Assembly (NCBI RefSeq): GCF_028553765.1
Contig: NZ_CP067134.1
Location: 3,081,001-3,145,000, forward strand
Direction of reading: 5' to 3'
Length of the DNA stretch: 64,000 nt
Source of the DNA: Paracoccus stylophorae
GTDB lineage: Bacteria > Pseudomonadota > Alphaproteobacteria > Rhodobacterales > Rhodobacteraceae
In this document: one piece after another, positions 18,547 through 28,711 of the stretch
How positions within the stretch are numbered: position 1 is the first letter of the stretch
Layout of the letters: each line of letters starts with the position of its first letter
Program-made: the position numbers and the translations under genes
Notes under the pieces: generated by a model
What the model saw: the letters and a program-made list of their open reading frames with translations, nothing else
Database searches by the model: none
Told to the model about the DNA's origin: nothing

Positions 18547-19083
18547 TCACGCGGTCTTGGCGACCTGCGTGAATTCCAGTTCGACCGGCGTCGGCCGGCC
18601 GAAGATCGAGACGGTGACCTTGATGCGGGACGACGCCTCGTCGACTTCCTCGACCATCCCCGAAAACCCCTCGAACGGGCCGTCGGTCACGTTCACCTTC
18701 TCGCCCACGTCAAAGCGGATCAGGTTGCGCGGCGCGGCCTCGTCGCCGTCGCCGGTGCGGTGAAGGATGGTGTTCACCTCTTCGTCGCGCATCGGCATCG
18801 GCTTGCCCTGCGCGCCCAGGAACCCCGTGACCCGGTTGATCGAGTTCACCAGGTGATAGGTGCGGTCCGACATCTCCATGTGCACCAGCACATAGCCGGG
18901 CATGAAGCGGCGCTCGGACGTCACCTTCTTGCCGCGCCGGATCTCGATCACCTCTTCGGTCGGGACCAGCACCTCGTCGATCTCGTCCTCAAGCCCCTTT
19001 TCGGACGCCGCCTGCCGAATCGCCTCGGCGACCTTCTTCTCGAAGTTCGACAGGACGCTGACCGAATACCAACGCTTTGCCAT
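18547..19083 (-). CDS. nusG: Transcription termination/antitermination factor NusG
   Basis: The 178-residue NusG starts MAKRWYSVSVLSNFEKKVAE; this ATG (19081-19083) gives the family length and has AGGGG about 11 bases upstream. The NGN domain includes RRFMPGYVLVHMEMSD and the C-terminal KOW domain has VGEKVNVTDGPFEGFSGMVE. It binds the RNA polymerase clamp helices and links transcription to Rho or to the ribosome via S10. It lies between secE and rplK. Confidence 0.97.
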   Translation of the reverse strand: MAKRWYSVSVLSNFEKKVAEAIRQAASEKGLEDEIDEVLVPTEEVIEIRRGKKVTSERRFMPGYVLVHMEMSDRTYHLVNSINRVTGFLGAQGKPMPMRDEEVNTILHRTGDGDEAAPRNLIRFDVGEKVNVTDGPFEGFSGMVEEVDEASSRIKVTVSIFGRPTPVELEFTQVAKTA

Positions 19084-19254
19084 GTCTCGATCGACCCCTG
19101 TTCGTCTGCCGGGAATCACCCGCCGCGGCGGCAACCCCTTGAATTCACCTACGTCCCGCAAAATCGAAATCGGCGCGCATGCGGTTTCGATGCACGCCGG
19201 ATGCCGGACAGTCGGGCGCAGATACCGCCGCACGGCCCGGATTGCAAGCCCCGA

Positions 19255-19452
19255 TCAGCCGCTGATAAAGCGCAGCCCCTCGGTCAGGCCAAAGCGGATG
19301 ACCAGATCGACCAGAAAGAAGAACAGGCTGGTCAGCGCCGCCATGATGAACACCATGATCGTCGTGGTGATCACCTCGCGGCGGGTGGGCCAGGTGATCT
19401 TGGCGGCCTCGGCGCGGACCTGATTGATGAACTGGACGGGGTTGGTGGCCAC
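19255..19452 (-). CDS. secE: Preprotein translocase subunit SecE
   Basis: The 65-residue protein has the short single-span alphaproteobacterial SecE form. It begins MATNPVQFINQVRAEAAKIT, with the conserved amphipathic motif WPTRREVITTTIMVF, then one membrane segment (~residues 32-52). It clamps SecY in the inner-membrane translocon. It lies between tRNA-Trp and nusG. Confidence 0.96.
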   Translation of the reverse strand: MATNPVQFINQVRAEAAKITWPTRREVITTTIMVFIMAALTSLFFFLVDLVIRFGLTEGLRFISG

Positions 19453-19606
19453 TTGCGGCTCCTTGCAAAATCACCGCCCATCTAGCCCCGAAAGCCCGGG
19501 GTTTCAAGCCCGCACCGCCCATGCAGCGGTTCGCGCGGCATGACGCCTGTGCAAGCCTGTCGCGGTGCGGTGGGTGCGGGCGGCGCGCGCATGGCGGGAA
19601 AGGGCC

Positions 19607-19682
19607 TGGCAGGGGCAGAGGGACTCGAACCCACGACCCTCGGTTTTGGAGACCGATGCTCTACCGACTGAGCTATACCCCT
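19607..19682 (-). tRNA. tRNA-Trp (anticodon CCA)
   Basis: The minus-strand reading is a 76-base tRNA with acceptor AGGGGTA/TGCCCCT, D-arm AGCTCAGTCGGTAGAGC, anticodon loop CTCCAAA with CCA at positions 34-36, T-loop GGTTCGAGTCC, discriminator G and an encoded 3' CCA. It lies upstream of secE, and a promoter with 17-base spacing precedes it. Confidence 0.97.
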
Positions 19683-19695
19683 GTGGCCGAGCGTC

Positions 19696-19724
19696 GGTTT
19701 ACGGCAGCGCGGCGGACGGTGCAA
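19696..19724 (-). promoter_or_regulatory. Candidate sigma70 promoter of tRNA-Trp (and possibly secE-nusG)
   Basis: Minus-strand TTGCAC (19719-19724) and TAAACC (19696-19701) are separated by 17 bases, with the -10 ending 14 bases before the tRNA 5' end. Spacing and distance fit a tRNA promoter. Confidence 0.5.
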
Positions 19725-19759
19725 GAGGGTTCGAGGGCGCGCGGCGGGATCGGGCGGGC

Positions 19760-21613
19760 CTATTCGGCCGCGTCGGCGGCAAGGAAACCGCCCGATTGCC
19801 GCGCCCACAGCCGCGCGTAAAGCCCGCCCCGCGCCAGCAGGTCGGCATGGCTGCCCTGTTCCACGATCCGGCCCGCATCCATCACGATCAGCCGGTCCAT
19901 CGCGGCGATGGTGGACAGGCGGTGGGCGATGGCGATGACCGTCTTGCCGCGCATCAGCTGGTCCAGGCGCGACTGGATCGCGGCCTCGACCTCGCTGTCC
20001 AGGGCGCTGGTCGCCTCGTCCAGGATCAGGATCGGCGCGTCCTTCAGCGCGACACGGGCAATGGCGATGCGCTGTCGCTGGCCGCCCGACAGCTTGACGC
20101 CGCGTTCGCCCACATGCGCGTCCAGCCCGCGCCGGCCATGGCTGTCGGTCAGGCCCGGCACGAACCCGTGCGCCTCGGCCATGTGCAGGGCCTGCGCGAT
20201 CTGGGCCTCGGACGCGTCGGGGCGGCCATAGGCGATGTTGTCGCGCACCGAACGGTGCAGCAGGCTGCTGTCCTGGGTGACGACGCCGATGGCCGCGCGC
20301 AGGCTGTCCTGGGTGACGCGGGCGATGTCCTGCCCGTCGATGGCGATGCGGCCGCCTTCGATGTCGTGAAAGCGCAGCAGCAGGTTGATCAGCGTGGACT
20401 TGCCCGCGCCGGACCGCCCGACCAGCCCCACCCGTTCGCCGGGCGCGACATGCAGCGTCAGATCGTCCAGCACCGGCAGGGGCCGCGCGCCCCGCGGGCC
20501 GGCATAGCGGAAGGTGACATGGTCGAACCGCACCTCGCCCGGGCCGGGCCGCAGGGGCATGGCGTCGGGCGCGTCCAGCACCTGACGCGGCAGCGAAAGG
20601 CTGGCGATGCCGTCGCGCACGGTGCCGATATTTTCGAACAGCGCGGCGAATTCCCACATGATCCAGTGCGACATGTTGTTCAGCCGCATCGCCAGCGGCA
20701 CGGCGACGGCCAGCGCGCCGACCGCGATCCGCCCTTCGGACCACAGCCACAGGCCAAGCGTCGTCACCGCGCCGATCAGCGCGACATTGATCGCGTTCAG
20801 CGTCACGTCCTGGATCGTGGACAGCCGCATCTGCCGATAGACGGTGTGCAGGAACGCATCCATTCCCTCCTTCATCCACGCTTCTTCGCGCGCGGAATGC
20901 GAGAACAGCTTGACCGTGGCGATGTTGGCATAGCTGTCCACGACGCGGCCGGTCATGCCCGCCCGCGCGTCGGCCTGCGCCTCGGCCACCCGGCCCAGAC
21001 GCGGCACGATCAGCCACAGAAGGATGCCATAGGCCGCGGCCCAGCCCGCGAATGGCAGCGCCAGCCGCCAGTCCTGCGATCCGGCCAGCACCAGCGCGCC
21101 GAGGAAATAGATCAGCACATAGCTGCCCACATCCATGATCTTCATCGCCACCTCGCGCACCGCCAGCGCGGTCTGCATCAGCCGCTGCGCGATCCGACCC
21201 GCGAACTCGTCCTGGAAATAGCCGATCGACTGGTGCAGCAGATAGCGATGCGCCTGCCAGCGGATGCGTTGCGGGAAATTGCCCATCAGCGACTGGTGCA
21301 GGATCAGCGAGGCCAGCAGGTTCAGCACCGGCAGCACGATCAGCAGCACCACCGCCATCATCGCCAGCCGCGCGCCCTCCTGCGCCCAGAACATGTCGCG
21401 CGGGGTGTCGGACAGCCGGTCCACCAGATCGCCCAGCCAGCCGAACAGCATCACCTCGATCACCGCGATCACGCCCGAAAACAGCCCAAGCGCGACCAGC
21501 CACGGGATCGCGCCGTGGCTGTAATGCAGCACGAACCGCCACAGCCCGCGCGGCGGCATCGCCGGCGTGTCGGACGGATAGGGGTCGATGCGTCGTTCGA
21601 ACCACGCGAACAA
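19760..21613 (-). CDS. ABC exporter, fused membrane and ATPase domains
   Basis: About 617 residues from a TTG start giving (M)FAWFERRIDPYPSDTP, as homologues commonly begin; a GTG three codons upstream (21622) or an ATG at 21559 are alternatives. The N-terminal half has six membrane segments of an exporter domain. The ATPase half shows Walker A GLVGRSGAGKSTLIN, the signature LSGGQRQRIAIAR, Walker B ILILDEATSALD and the H-loop AIAHRLST. It works as a dimer in the inner membrane, probably exporting a lipid or hydrophobic compound. The substrate cannot be told. It is divergent from the YciF-like gene. Confidence 0.88.
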   Translation of the reverse strand: MFAWFERRIDPYPSDTPAMPPRGLWRFVLHYSHGAIPWLVALGLFSGVIAVIEVMLFGWLGDLVDRLSDTPRDMFWAQEGARLAMMAVVLLIVLPVLNLLASLILHQSLMGNFPQRIRWQAHRYLLHQSIGYFQDEFAGRIAQRLMQTALAVREVAMKIMDVGSYVLIYFLGALVLAGSQDWRLALPFAGWAAAYGILLWLIVPRLGRVAEAQADARAGMTGRVVDSYANIATVKLFSHSAREEAWMKEGMDAFLHTVYRQMRLSTIQDVTLNAINVALIGAVTTLGLWLWSEGRIAVGALAVAVPLAMRLNNMSHWIMWEFAALFENIGTVRDGIASLSLPRQVLDAPDAMPLRPGPGEVRFDHVTFRYAGPRGARPLPVLDDLTLHVAPGERVGLVGRSGAGKSTLINLLLRFHDIEGGRIAIDGQDIARVTQDSLRAAIGVVTQDSSLLHRSVRDNIAYGRPDASEAQIAQALHMAEAHGFVPGLTDSHGRRGLDAHVGERGVKLSGGQRQRIAIARVALKDAPILILDEATSALDSEVEAAIQSRLDQLMRGKTVIAIAHRLSTIAAMDRLIVMDAGRIVEQGSHADLLARGGLYARLWARQSGGFLAADAAE

Positions 21614-21746
21614 GGGTGTCACCGGAACTGAAACATGGACAAGGCAGGGACGGGTTTGCTGGCCCGCGCCTGCGGCCAAGTCAAGCCCGCGCGGCGCGGC
21701 CTGCCCGGCAAAATGCGCCGAATCGGCGCAATCTGGCGGGCGCGAT

Positions 21747-21772
21747 GGAACGCGCGGCGCGTGGTGGCGGTT
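21747..21772 (+). promoter_or_regulatory. EcfG-like promoter near-match before the YciF-like gene
   Basis: GGAAC (21747-21751), 17 bases, then GGTT (21769-21772), 53 bases before the start codon. It differs by one base from the GGAAC-N17-CGTT pattern at 27681 and 32221. It is a candidate general-stress type promoter; the mismatch at the first -10 base lowers confidence. Confidence 0.35.
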
Positions 21773-21825
21773 AAGCGTGGAATGCCGCGCCCCCGCGCGG
21801 CACCGACATCCGAACGGAGGACATC

Positions 21826-22329
21826 ATGGCCATCAAGAACCTGAAAGACCTGTATCTGGACCAGCTGAAAGACCTGTATTCGGCCTGCAAGCAGTCGATG
21901 CCGGTCGTGACCGAACTGGGCCGCGCCGCCCAGTCCCGCGAATTGTCCGAGGCGCTGATCGCCGGCAATCAGGGCATCTCACGCGGGATGGAGGTGCTGG
22001 CCGAACTGTGCGACCGCCACGGGGTGGACCCGACGGGCGAGCATTGCAAGGGCATGGAAGGCATCGTCGCCGAGGCGCGCAAGCACGGGCTCGAGACCGA
22101 ATATGCCGACGAGGATGCGCAGGACGCGGCGATCATCACCCAGTATCAGCGGATGATGCATTACGCGATCGCGGGCTATGGCTGCGTGCGGACCTTTGCC
22201 AACCGGCTGGATCTGGACGGCGACGCGGCCTCGTTGCAGGAATGTCTGGACAACACTTGGGAAGGCGACCGCCGCATGACCAAGATCGCCGAAGGCGGCG
22301 TGAACAAGGCGGCGATGGACGGCCAGTAA
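21826..22329 (+). CDS. YciE/YciF-family ferritin-like protein (DUF892)
   Basis: The 167-residue helical protein starts MAIKNLKDLYLDQLKDLYSA, the hallmark of the DUF892 family. Glu and His residues spread over four helices (EVLAELCDRHGVDP, MEGIVAEARKHGLETEYADE, AIITQYQRMMHYAIAGYG) are placed for a ferritin-like di-metal centre. Relatives are induced in general stress and are thought to bind iron or protect DNA; the exact activity is unknown. It is a single cytosolic gene with a strong SD (GGAGGACATC before ATG), a stress-type promoter candidate upstream and a perfect terminator hairpin downstream. Confidence 0.88.
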   Translation: MAIKNLKDLYLDQLKDLYSACKQSMPVVTELGRAAQSRELSEALIAGNQGISRGMEVLAELCDRHGVDPTGEHCKGMEGIVAEARKHGLETEYADEDAQDAAIITQYQRMMHYAIAGYGCVRTFANRLDLDGDAASLQECLDNTWEGDRRMTKIAEGGVNKAAMDGQ

Positions 22330-22346
22330 GGCCCCTTTGAACCACA

Positions 22347-22374
22347 CGGCCGGCCCGGCGAACCGGGCCGGCCG
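22347..22374. terminator. Bidirectional terminator between convergent genes
   Basis: A perfect 12-bp stem (CGGCCGGCCCGG with its complement) closes a CGAA loop, between the YciF-like gene (+) and the GMC dehydrogenase (-). U-tracts are weak on both sides, but the stem is very stable. Confidence 0.7.
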
Positions 22375-22389
22375 TCGATTTGCGCAAGC

Positions 22390-23964
22390 TCAGACGTTGC
22401 CGGCCGACATCTCGCGGGCGATGTGATCGGCCTGCCGGATCGCCAGCGCCACGATCGTCAGGGTCGGGTTTTCCGCAGCCCCCGTCGTGAACTGGCTGCC
22501 GTCGCTGACAAACAGGTTCTTCACCTCATGCGCGCGCCCGTCGCGGTTCACCACCCCGTCTTCGGGCTTTTCCGACATGCGGTTCGTGCCCAGATTATGG
22601 GTCGAGGGATAGGGCGGCGTCGGCAGGATGCGGGTCGCCCCCACCGCCTTGTAGATCGCCTCGCCCTGCCCATAGGCGTGGGTGCGCATCGCGATGTCGT
22701 TGGGGTGATCGCTGAAATTGACGTTCGCGACCTTCAGGCCGAACCCGTCCTCGACATCGGACAGGGTCACGCGGTTATCTTCCTGCGGCATGTCCTCGCC
22801 CACGATCCACATGCCGGCCATGTTCTCATAGCTGTCCAGCGCGGTGGTGAATTCGCGCCCCCATGAACCCGGGTCCAGGAACGCCGCCATGAACGGCAGG
22901 CCGAGGCTGAGGGTTTCCAGCTCGTATCCGCCGACAAAGCCGCGCGAGGGGTCGTGCTTGGCCTCGTCGCGGATGATGCCGGCCATCGTCGTGCCGCGCC
23001 ACATGCGCACCGGCCGCTCGAACGTCGCATAGACCGAACCGGTCGTGTGCCGCATGTAGTTGCGACCGACCTGCCCCGACCCGTTCGCCAGCCCGTCCGG
23101 AAACATGCTGCTGGCCGAATTCAGCAGCAGGCGCGGACTTTCAAAGCTGTTCCCGGCGACGCAGACGATCCGCGCCTTCTGCATGTGCAGATTGCCGTCG
23201 CCGTCGAAATACTCGACCCCCGTCACCTTGCCCGTGTCGTCGTGCAGGATGCGGGCCGCATGGGCGCGGTCGCGCACTTCCAGATTGCCGGTCGCCTCGC
23301 CGCGCGGAATGTCGGTATAGGCGGTGGACCACTTGGCGCCCCATTTGCACCCCTGAAAGCAGAACCCGGTCTGCTGGCAAGCCATGCGATCGTCGTAATC
23401 GACGCTGTTGATCGCCATGTTGCCGGTGTGCACTTCCTTGTAGCCGATCGCCAGCGCACCCTTTTCGAACACCTTGTAGTTGTTGCTGCCCGGCAGGCGC
23501 GGACGCCCGCCGACGCCGGTGACGCCCAGCTTGGTCTCGGCCTTGTCGTACCACGGCGCCATCTCCGCCGAATCCAGCGGCCAGTCCAGCAGGTTCGCGC
23601 CCTCGACCGGACCATAGGTGGTGCGCGCCTTCCATTCGTGGTCCTGAAACCGCAGGCTGGCCCCCGCCCAGTGGACCGAGGTGCCGCCGACCGCCTTCAC
23701 GATCCACGCAGGCAGGCCGGAAAAATCGCGCGCCACCCGCCAGTCGCCGCTGGTCGTGCGCGGATCGGTCCAGGCAAGCTGGCCGAAACTGTCCCATTCG
23801 TCGTTGATGTAATCTTCGGGCATGTATCGGCCGCCGGCCTCCAGCGCGACGACCTTGACGCCCTTCTGCGCCAGTTCGTTGGCCAGAACCCCGCCGCCCG
23901 CGCCGGTGCCCACGATGACGACCACGCTGTCGTCGTTCAGTTCGAATTTCGCTGCCTCAGCCAT
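22390..23964 (-). CDS. GMC-family FAD-dependent dehydrogenase, large subunit
   Basis: The 524-residue protein has the N-terminal FAD fold VVIVGTGAGGGVLANELAQK and LEAGGRYMPEDY, the WAGASLRFQDHEW region after GGTSVHWAG, and the C-terminal GMC segment STHNLGTNRMSEKPEDGVVN. It also has VSDGSQFTTGAAENPTLTIV. It resembles the catalytic subunit of membrane-associated gluconate/sorbitol-type dehydrogenases that feed electrons to the respiratory chain. It has no signal peptide, so it is probably carried out by the Tat signal of its small subunit, encoded 12 bases upstream. The substrate, a sugar or alcohol, is not identifiable. No cytochrome subunit is encoded next to it. Confidence 0.85.
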   Translation of the reverse strand: MAEAAKFELNDDSVVVIVGTGAGGGVLANELAQKGVKVVALEAGGRYMPEDYINDEWDSFGQLAWTDPRTTSGDWRVARDFSGLPAWIVKAVGGTSVHWAGASLRFQDHEWKARTTYGPVEGANLLDWPLDSAEMAPWYDKAETKLGVTGVGGRPRLPGSNNYKVFEKGALAIGYKEVHTGNMAINSVDYDDRMACQQTGFCFQGCKWGAKWSTAYTDIPRGEATGNLEVRDRAHAARILHDDTGKVTGVEYFDGDGNLHMQKARIVCVAGNSFESPRLLLNSASSMFPDGLANGSGQVGRNYMRHTTGSVYATFERPVRMWRGTTMAGIIRDEAKHDPSRGFVGGYELETLSLGLPFMAAFLDPGSWGREFTTALDSYENMAGMWIVGEDMPQEDNRVTLSDVEDGFGLKVANVNFSDHPNDIAMRTHAYGQGEAIYKAVGATRILPTPPYPSTHNLGTNRMSEKPEDGVVNRDGRAHEVKNLFVSDGSQFTTGAAENPTLTIVALAIRQADHIAREMSAGNV

Positions 23965-23976
23965 GATCTCTCTCCC

Positions 23977-24498
23977 TCACAGCCAGTCGATGTCATCGAA
24001 GCCGCGGTCGATATAGCCGCCCTGCGAGAACGACTCGCCCTCATATCCGAAGACGGGCCAGATTTCCTTCTGGTTATACAGCCCCGTCACCAGCCCGCCG
24101 CGGACGGACTGGAAGAAGGGCGTATCCTCGATCCGGCGCAGGATCGCGACGCGATCCGCCTCCCACCCGACGGACAGGTAATCGTCGAATCCGGCCTGCA
24201 CGGCGGCGGCGTCCAGCGCGGCGATGCCCTGGGACACGGCGTCTTTCGCCTCTTCGCTGTCATAGGATTTGACCGCGACCGCATAGAACCGGTCGCCAAG
24301 CCGGTCATGCGGATAGATGTCGCGCGCCATCTGCAACAGCGTCGCCATCTGGTGTTCGGTGATCGTGCCGACCTCGACCGCCCAGGCGGCGTCGGGCGCG
24401 GCGATGAAGCCCGCCCCGGCCACCGCCAGCGCGCCGGCCGCCGCCGCCCGCGACAACAGCGCGCGCCGGGTCAGCCCTTGCTTGCTGAGTTGAGACAT
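23977..24498 (-). CDS. Gluconate 2-dehydrogenase-type small subunit (subunit 3 family), Tat-exported
   Basis: The 173-residue protein has a twin-arginine signal, LTRRALLSRAAAAGALAVAG, at residues ~9-28, then TEHQMATLLQMARDIYPHDR and FYAVAVKSYDSEEAKDAVSQ, typical of the subunit-3 family of FAD-linked dehydrogenases. It binds the GMC subunit and directs the folded complex to the periplasm. It is translated just ahead of the large subunit. The C-terminus VFGYEGESFSQGGYIDRGFD is a conserved tail. Confidence 0.85.
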   Translation of the reverse strand: MSQLSKQGLTRRALLSRAAAAGALAVAGAGFIAAPDAAWAVEVGTITEHQMATLLQMARDIYPHDRLGDRFYAVAVKSYDSEEAKDAVSQGIAALDAAAVQAGFDDYLSVGWEADRVAILRRIEDTPFFQSVRGGLVTGLYNQKEIWPVFGYEGESFSQGGYIDRGFDDIDWL

Positions 24499-24560
24499 GT
24501 TTCCTCCTCCCCTTCCCTTTGTGATGCCCCGCGGCCCCCTTCCCCGGACCGCGGCGCGTG

Positions 24561-24956
24561 CTATCTGAACCGGCCGCCGCGCCGCAGCACCTCGATCTGG
24601 TATCCGTCCGGGTCCGCGATAAAGAAGAACCGCGCGATCACCTCGCCGCCGGGCGCGAAATCGACCAGCTTGCGCGGCGCGAATCCCTCGGCCTCAAGCC
24701 GGGCGTGCAGCGCGTCCACATCCTCGACCGAAAACGCCACATGGCCATAGCCGTCGCCCAGATCGTAGGGTTCGGTCCGGCCCTTGTTGACGGTCAGTTC
24801 CAGTTCCGTCTCGCTTTCGCCGTTGGACAGGTAAACCAGCGTGAAATCGTCGAAATCCAGCCGGTCTGCGACCTCCAGCCCGAAACAGCGCCGGTAGAAA
24901 TCGACCGAGCGTGCCTCGTCCAGAACGCGGATCATCGAATGGATGTATTTCGCCAT
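24561..24956 (-). CDS. VOC (glyoxalase-fold) metalloenzyme, glyoxalase I-like
   Basis: The 131-residue protein has two beta-alpha-beta-beta-beta modules. Likely metal ligands are His6 (YIHSMIRVLD), a Glu in ETELELTVNKG, His in YGHVAFSVEDVDALHARLEA and Glu in DPDGYQIEVL, which is the glyoxalase I pattern. Glyoxalase I isomerises the methylglyoxal-glutathione hemithioacetal. The four ligands and length fit that enzyme, but other VOC enzymes share the fold, so no gene symbol is given. It lies upstream of the GMC dehydrogenase operon with a short gap. Confidence 0.8.
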   Translation of the reverse strand: MAKYIHSMIRVLDEARSVDFYRRCFGLEVADRLDFDDFTLVYLSNGESETELELTVNKGRTEPYDLGDGYGHVAFSVEDVDALHARLEAEGFAPRKLVDFAPGGEVIARFFFIADPDGYQIEVLRRGGRFR

Positions 24957-25051
24957 GAAGGCGGCCTCCGTGCTTGTCCATGTCGAACAACACTAGAAGG
25001 CGTCCGGCCGGGCCGGGTAGTAGCGGTTTACTACAGCCGCGTTTTTTTCGC

Positions 25052-25339
25052 CTATTCGGCGGCGATGGCGGCGATCCTCTGATCCTCGCCCAGATGGATG
25101 GTGCAGGCGCAGCGCAGCAGCGAGGTGAAGTTCGGCGCCTCACTATGCAGTTCCAGCACCTCGGCATACAGCTTCGAGATGAAGGCGGGCGTGCTGACGC
25201 CTTCGCGCGCGGCGATGTCGTCCAGGATGCGCCAGAACGCGCGTTCCAGCCGGATCGAGGTCGATTGCCCGTTCAGCCGCAACCTGCGGGTGACGGATTC
25301 ATAGCGGTCGGGGTCCTGCCCCGCGAAGATCTGGCACAT
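25052..25339 (-). CDS. Ribbon-helix-helix domain protein
   Basis: The 95-residue protein has a ribbon-helix-helix core: strand QSTSIRLERAFWRILDDIAA followed by two helices with EGVSTPAFISKLYAEVLE. It belongs to the small alphaproteobacterial RHH family of unknown targets, which are presumed DNA-binding dimers. It carries Cys at position 2 and two Cys near residue 77 (LLRCACTIHL). It has its own 100-base upstream gap and no obvious partner gene. Confidence 0.75.
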   Translation of the reverse strand: MCQIFAGQDPDRYESVTRRLRLNGQSTSIRLERAFWRILDDIAAREGVSTPAFISKLYAEVLELHSEAPNFTSLLRCACTIHLGEDQRIAAIAAE

Positions 25340-25441
25340 CGGCTTGATCCGGCTGTTGGTGGGTGGCCGAGTTTGCGGCAGAACCGGGCGGCGGTCAACG
25401 GCGCAGCGATGCCGCGCCGCCCGATGCCCCGCGCGATGCGA

Positions 25442-26185
25442 TCAGCGCGCGGTATAGCCGCCATCGACCAGGTGATAGGACCCGGTGATGAAGCTGGCCT
25501 CGTCCGACAGCAGGAATGCGGTCAGCGTGGCGACCTCTTCGGGGCGGCCCAGCCTGCCCGGCGCGTGTAGCTGCGCCAGTTGGGTCTGCTGGTCCTGATC
25601 CAGATTCTCGTCGATCAGCGGCGTGCGGATGAAGCCTGGCCCGACGGCGTTGACGCGGATATTGTCGGCGGCATGTTCAAGCGCGGCGGTCTTGGTCAGG
25701 CCCAGAAGCCCGTGCTTGGCCGCGACATAGGCGACCGAGCCTTCGAACCCGACCGAGCTCAGGATCGAGGCCATGTTGACGATGACGCCGCCGCCGGCCT
25801 TCTTCATTTTGGGAATGGCATGGCGCATGCCATAGAAGGCGCCCGACAGGTTGACGTCGATCACCTTGCGCCAGCCATCGACCGGATAATCGCCGGTGGG
25901 CGCCGAGGGGCCGCCGATGCCCGCGTTGTTGACCAGCAGATGCAGCGCGCCTGTCCGGTCGACGGCGGTGGCGATCATCGCCCTGACGGCCTCCTCGTCG
26001 CTGACATCCACCTCGACCGCGATGGCGCGGTCCAGACTGTCCGCCTTGGCCTTGGCCTCGTCCAGCTTCAGATCAGCCACGACGACCGTCGCGCCCTCGG
26101 CGGTCAGTTGCTCGGCGATGGCCGCGCCGATCCCCGAGGCGCCGCCGGTGACGATGGCGGTCTTGTCCTTGAAACGCATGTTCAT
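25442..26185 (-). CDS. Short-chain dehydrogenase/reductase (SDR)
   Basis: The 247-residue classical SDR begins [20 protein letters not shown]; the ATG at 26183-26185 was chosen because AGGAGA lies 7 bases upstream. It shows the cofactor motif TGGASGIG, an acidic residue after strand 2 ([10 protein letters not shown], suggesting NAD preference), NNAG, the catalytic Ser and YVAAKHG, and the PG motif [11 protein letters not shown]. It is a soluble NAD(P)-dependent oxidoreductase. The substrate cannot be deduced. It lies between the RHH gene and tuf copy 2, same strand. Confidence 0.85.
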   Translation of the reverse strand: MNMRFKDKTAIVTGGASGIGAAIAEQLTAEGATVVVADLKLDEAKAKADSLDRAIAVEVDVSDEEAVRAMIATAVDRTGALHLLVNNAGIGGPSAPTGDYPVDGWRKVIDVNLSGAFYGMRHAIPKMKKAGGGVIVNMASILSSVGFEGSVAYVAAKHGLLGLTKTAALEHAADNIRVNAVGPGFIRTPLIDENLDQDQQTQLAQLHAPGRLGRPEEVATLTAFLLSDEASFITGSYHLVDGGYTAR

Positions 26186-26292
26186 CGCGGTTCTCCTGCA
26201 ATGTGGATCTTGATGCGGTGCAGGATGGGCGGCGCGCCGGGCTTTGGCAATATCGGGGGGCGTGCCCCGTTGTCGCGGCACCGCCGGACGAA

Positions 26293-26322
26293 AAAGGGGC
26301 CGTCCCTGCGGACGACCCCTTT
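26293..26322 (-). terminator. Intrinsic terminator after tuf copy 2
   Basis: AAAGGGG-N-CGTCC and GGACG-N-CCCCTTT form a long stem with one opposed mismatch, followed on the minus strand by TTTTTCG. It lies about 40 bases after the tuf stop. Confidence 0.85.
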
Positions 26323-26363
26323 CCTGTTTTCGCGTTCGCGGGGCGGCAATCCGCCCCATGACA

Positions 26364-27539
<1,176 letters not shown>

Positions 27540-27599
27540 CTAGGGCCTCCTGATCGCGGGGCGTGGCGTGACAGACCCCCGGGTTTACGTGCGCCGCGA

Positions 27600-27626
27600 T
27601 CTATAAGCCGGCGCAGGAAAAATCAA
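27600..27626 (-). promoter_or_regulatory. Candidate promoter of tuf copy 2
   Basis: On the minus strand TTGATT (27621-27626) and TATAGA (27600-27605) are 15 bases apart, shorter than the ideal 17, about 60 bases before the tuf ATG. It is the only promoter-like, AT-richer patch in the gap. Confidence 0.4.
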
Positions 27627-27680
27627 GGGCGGGCGGACGGCCCCGCCCCGCCACGCCCCGCCCATGGCCCAACGCCGCGC

Positions 27681-27706
27681 GGAACGGTCTTGAGGGCCGC
27701 GACGTT
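27681..27706 (+). promoter_or_regulatory. EcfG-like promoter motif before the DUF533 gene
   Basis: GGAAC (27681-27685), 17 bases, CGTT (27703-27706): an exact match to the -35/-10 pattern known for the alphaproteobacterial general-stress sigma factor EcfG. It ends 54 bases before the DUF533 start codon. Sequence match only; whether this organism has EcfG is not visible. Confidence 0.5.
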
Positions 27707-27760
27707 CGGGTGGGAACGCGGCGCAATCCGCGCGTCGCGACACTGCGAAAGGACCGCACG

Positions 27761-28711
27761 ATGAGCTTGATGAAAACCCTTGCCCGCGTGGCGGCGGGCG
27801 TGATGCTGGCCAAGGGCGTCGGCGCCGTGATGAACAGCCGCCAGCAGGGCGGCCGACCCGACGACAGACGCATCCAGCAGGAAGGGCGCGACCGGCAAGG
27901 CGGCGGCGGATTGCTGGACGATCTGCTCGGCAACAACACCGCCGGCACGTCGGGCGGCAGCTTCAGCGAAAGGCTGGGCGAGGTGCTGTCGGGCGGGCGC
28001 GGACAGTCCGGCCATGCGGGCGCGCAAAGCGGACGCGGCGCGCAGGGCGGTCTGGGCGGCATGCTGGACAATTTGACCGGGCGCGGCGGCGGCAGCGGCG
28101 GCGGGCTTGGCGATGTGCTGGGCCGGCTTGGCGGCGGCGGGTCCGGCGGCACGGGCACGTCGTCCGGTGCGGGCGGTTCGGGGTCCGGCGGGCTGGGCGA
28201 TCTGCTTGGCGGGCTGCTGGGCGGGGCCGGTGCCGCATCCGCAGGCGGGCTTGCCCGCAAGGATTCGCAGCAGACCAACGACGCCACCTTCGGCGAATTG
28301 TTCAACGATTCGGTCGCACGCGGCGACGAACCGCGCATCGCCCCCACCCCCGAACAGAACGCGGTGGCGGGCCTGATGCTGCGCGCGATGATCCAGGCCG
28401 CGAAATCCGACGGCAAGATCGACGAGGCCGAGAAACAGCGCCTTCTGGGGCATCTGGGCGACGATCTGGACGACGACGAACGCCAGTTCATCCGCGAACA
28501 GATGGCCGCGCCCGTGGATGCCGCCGCGCTGGCGCGCGAGGTGCCCGAGGGGCTGGAATCGCAGGTCTATCTGATGTCGCTGCTGGCCATCGACTTCGAC
28601 AGCGAGGCCGAGGCGCGCTATCTGAACGATCTGGCGCAGGCGATGCGGCTGGACCGCGACAGCATCAACGCGATCCATCGCAAGGCGGGCGTCATGCCGC
28701 TTTACAGCTGA
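27761..28711 (+). CDS. DUF533 / TerB-like protein with Gly-rich linker
   Basis: The 316-residue protein starts [20 protein letters not shown] (ATG preceded by AAAGGA). An N-terminal hydrophobic or amphipathic segment is followed by a long Gly/Ser-rich region (~residues 40-165), and then a helical TerB-like domain from ~200 with [20 protein letters not shown] and [17 protein letters not shown]. The family is sometimes labelled tellurite-resistance TerB-like, but its function is unknown. The acidic helical repeats may bind metal. It is divergent from tuf copy 2 and has an EcfG-like motif upstream, so a stress role is possible. Confidence 0.8.
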   Translation: MSLMKTLARVAAGVMLAKGVGAVMNSRQQGGRPDDRRIQQEGRDRQGGGGLLDDLLGNNTAGTSGGSFSERLGEVLSGGRGQSGHAGAQSGRGAQGGLGGMLDNLTGRGGGSGGGLGDVLGRLGGGGSGGTGTSSGAGGSGSGGLGDLLGGLLGGAGAASAGGLARKDSQQTNDATFGELFNDSVARGDEPRIAPTPEQNAVAGLMLRAMIQAAKSDGKIDEAEKQRLLGHLGDDLDDDERQFIREQMAAPVDAAALAREVPEGLESQVYLMSLLAIDFDSEAEARYLNDLAQAMRLDRDSINAIHRKAGVMPLYS

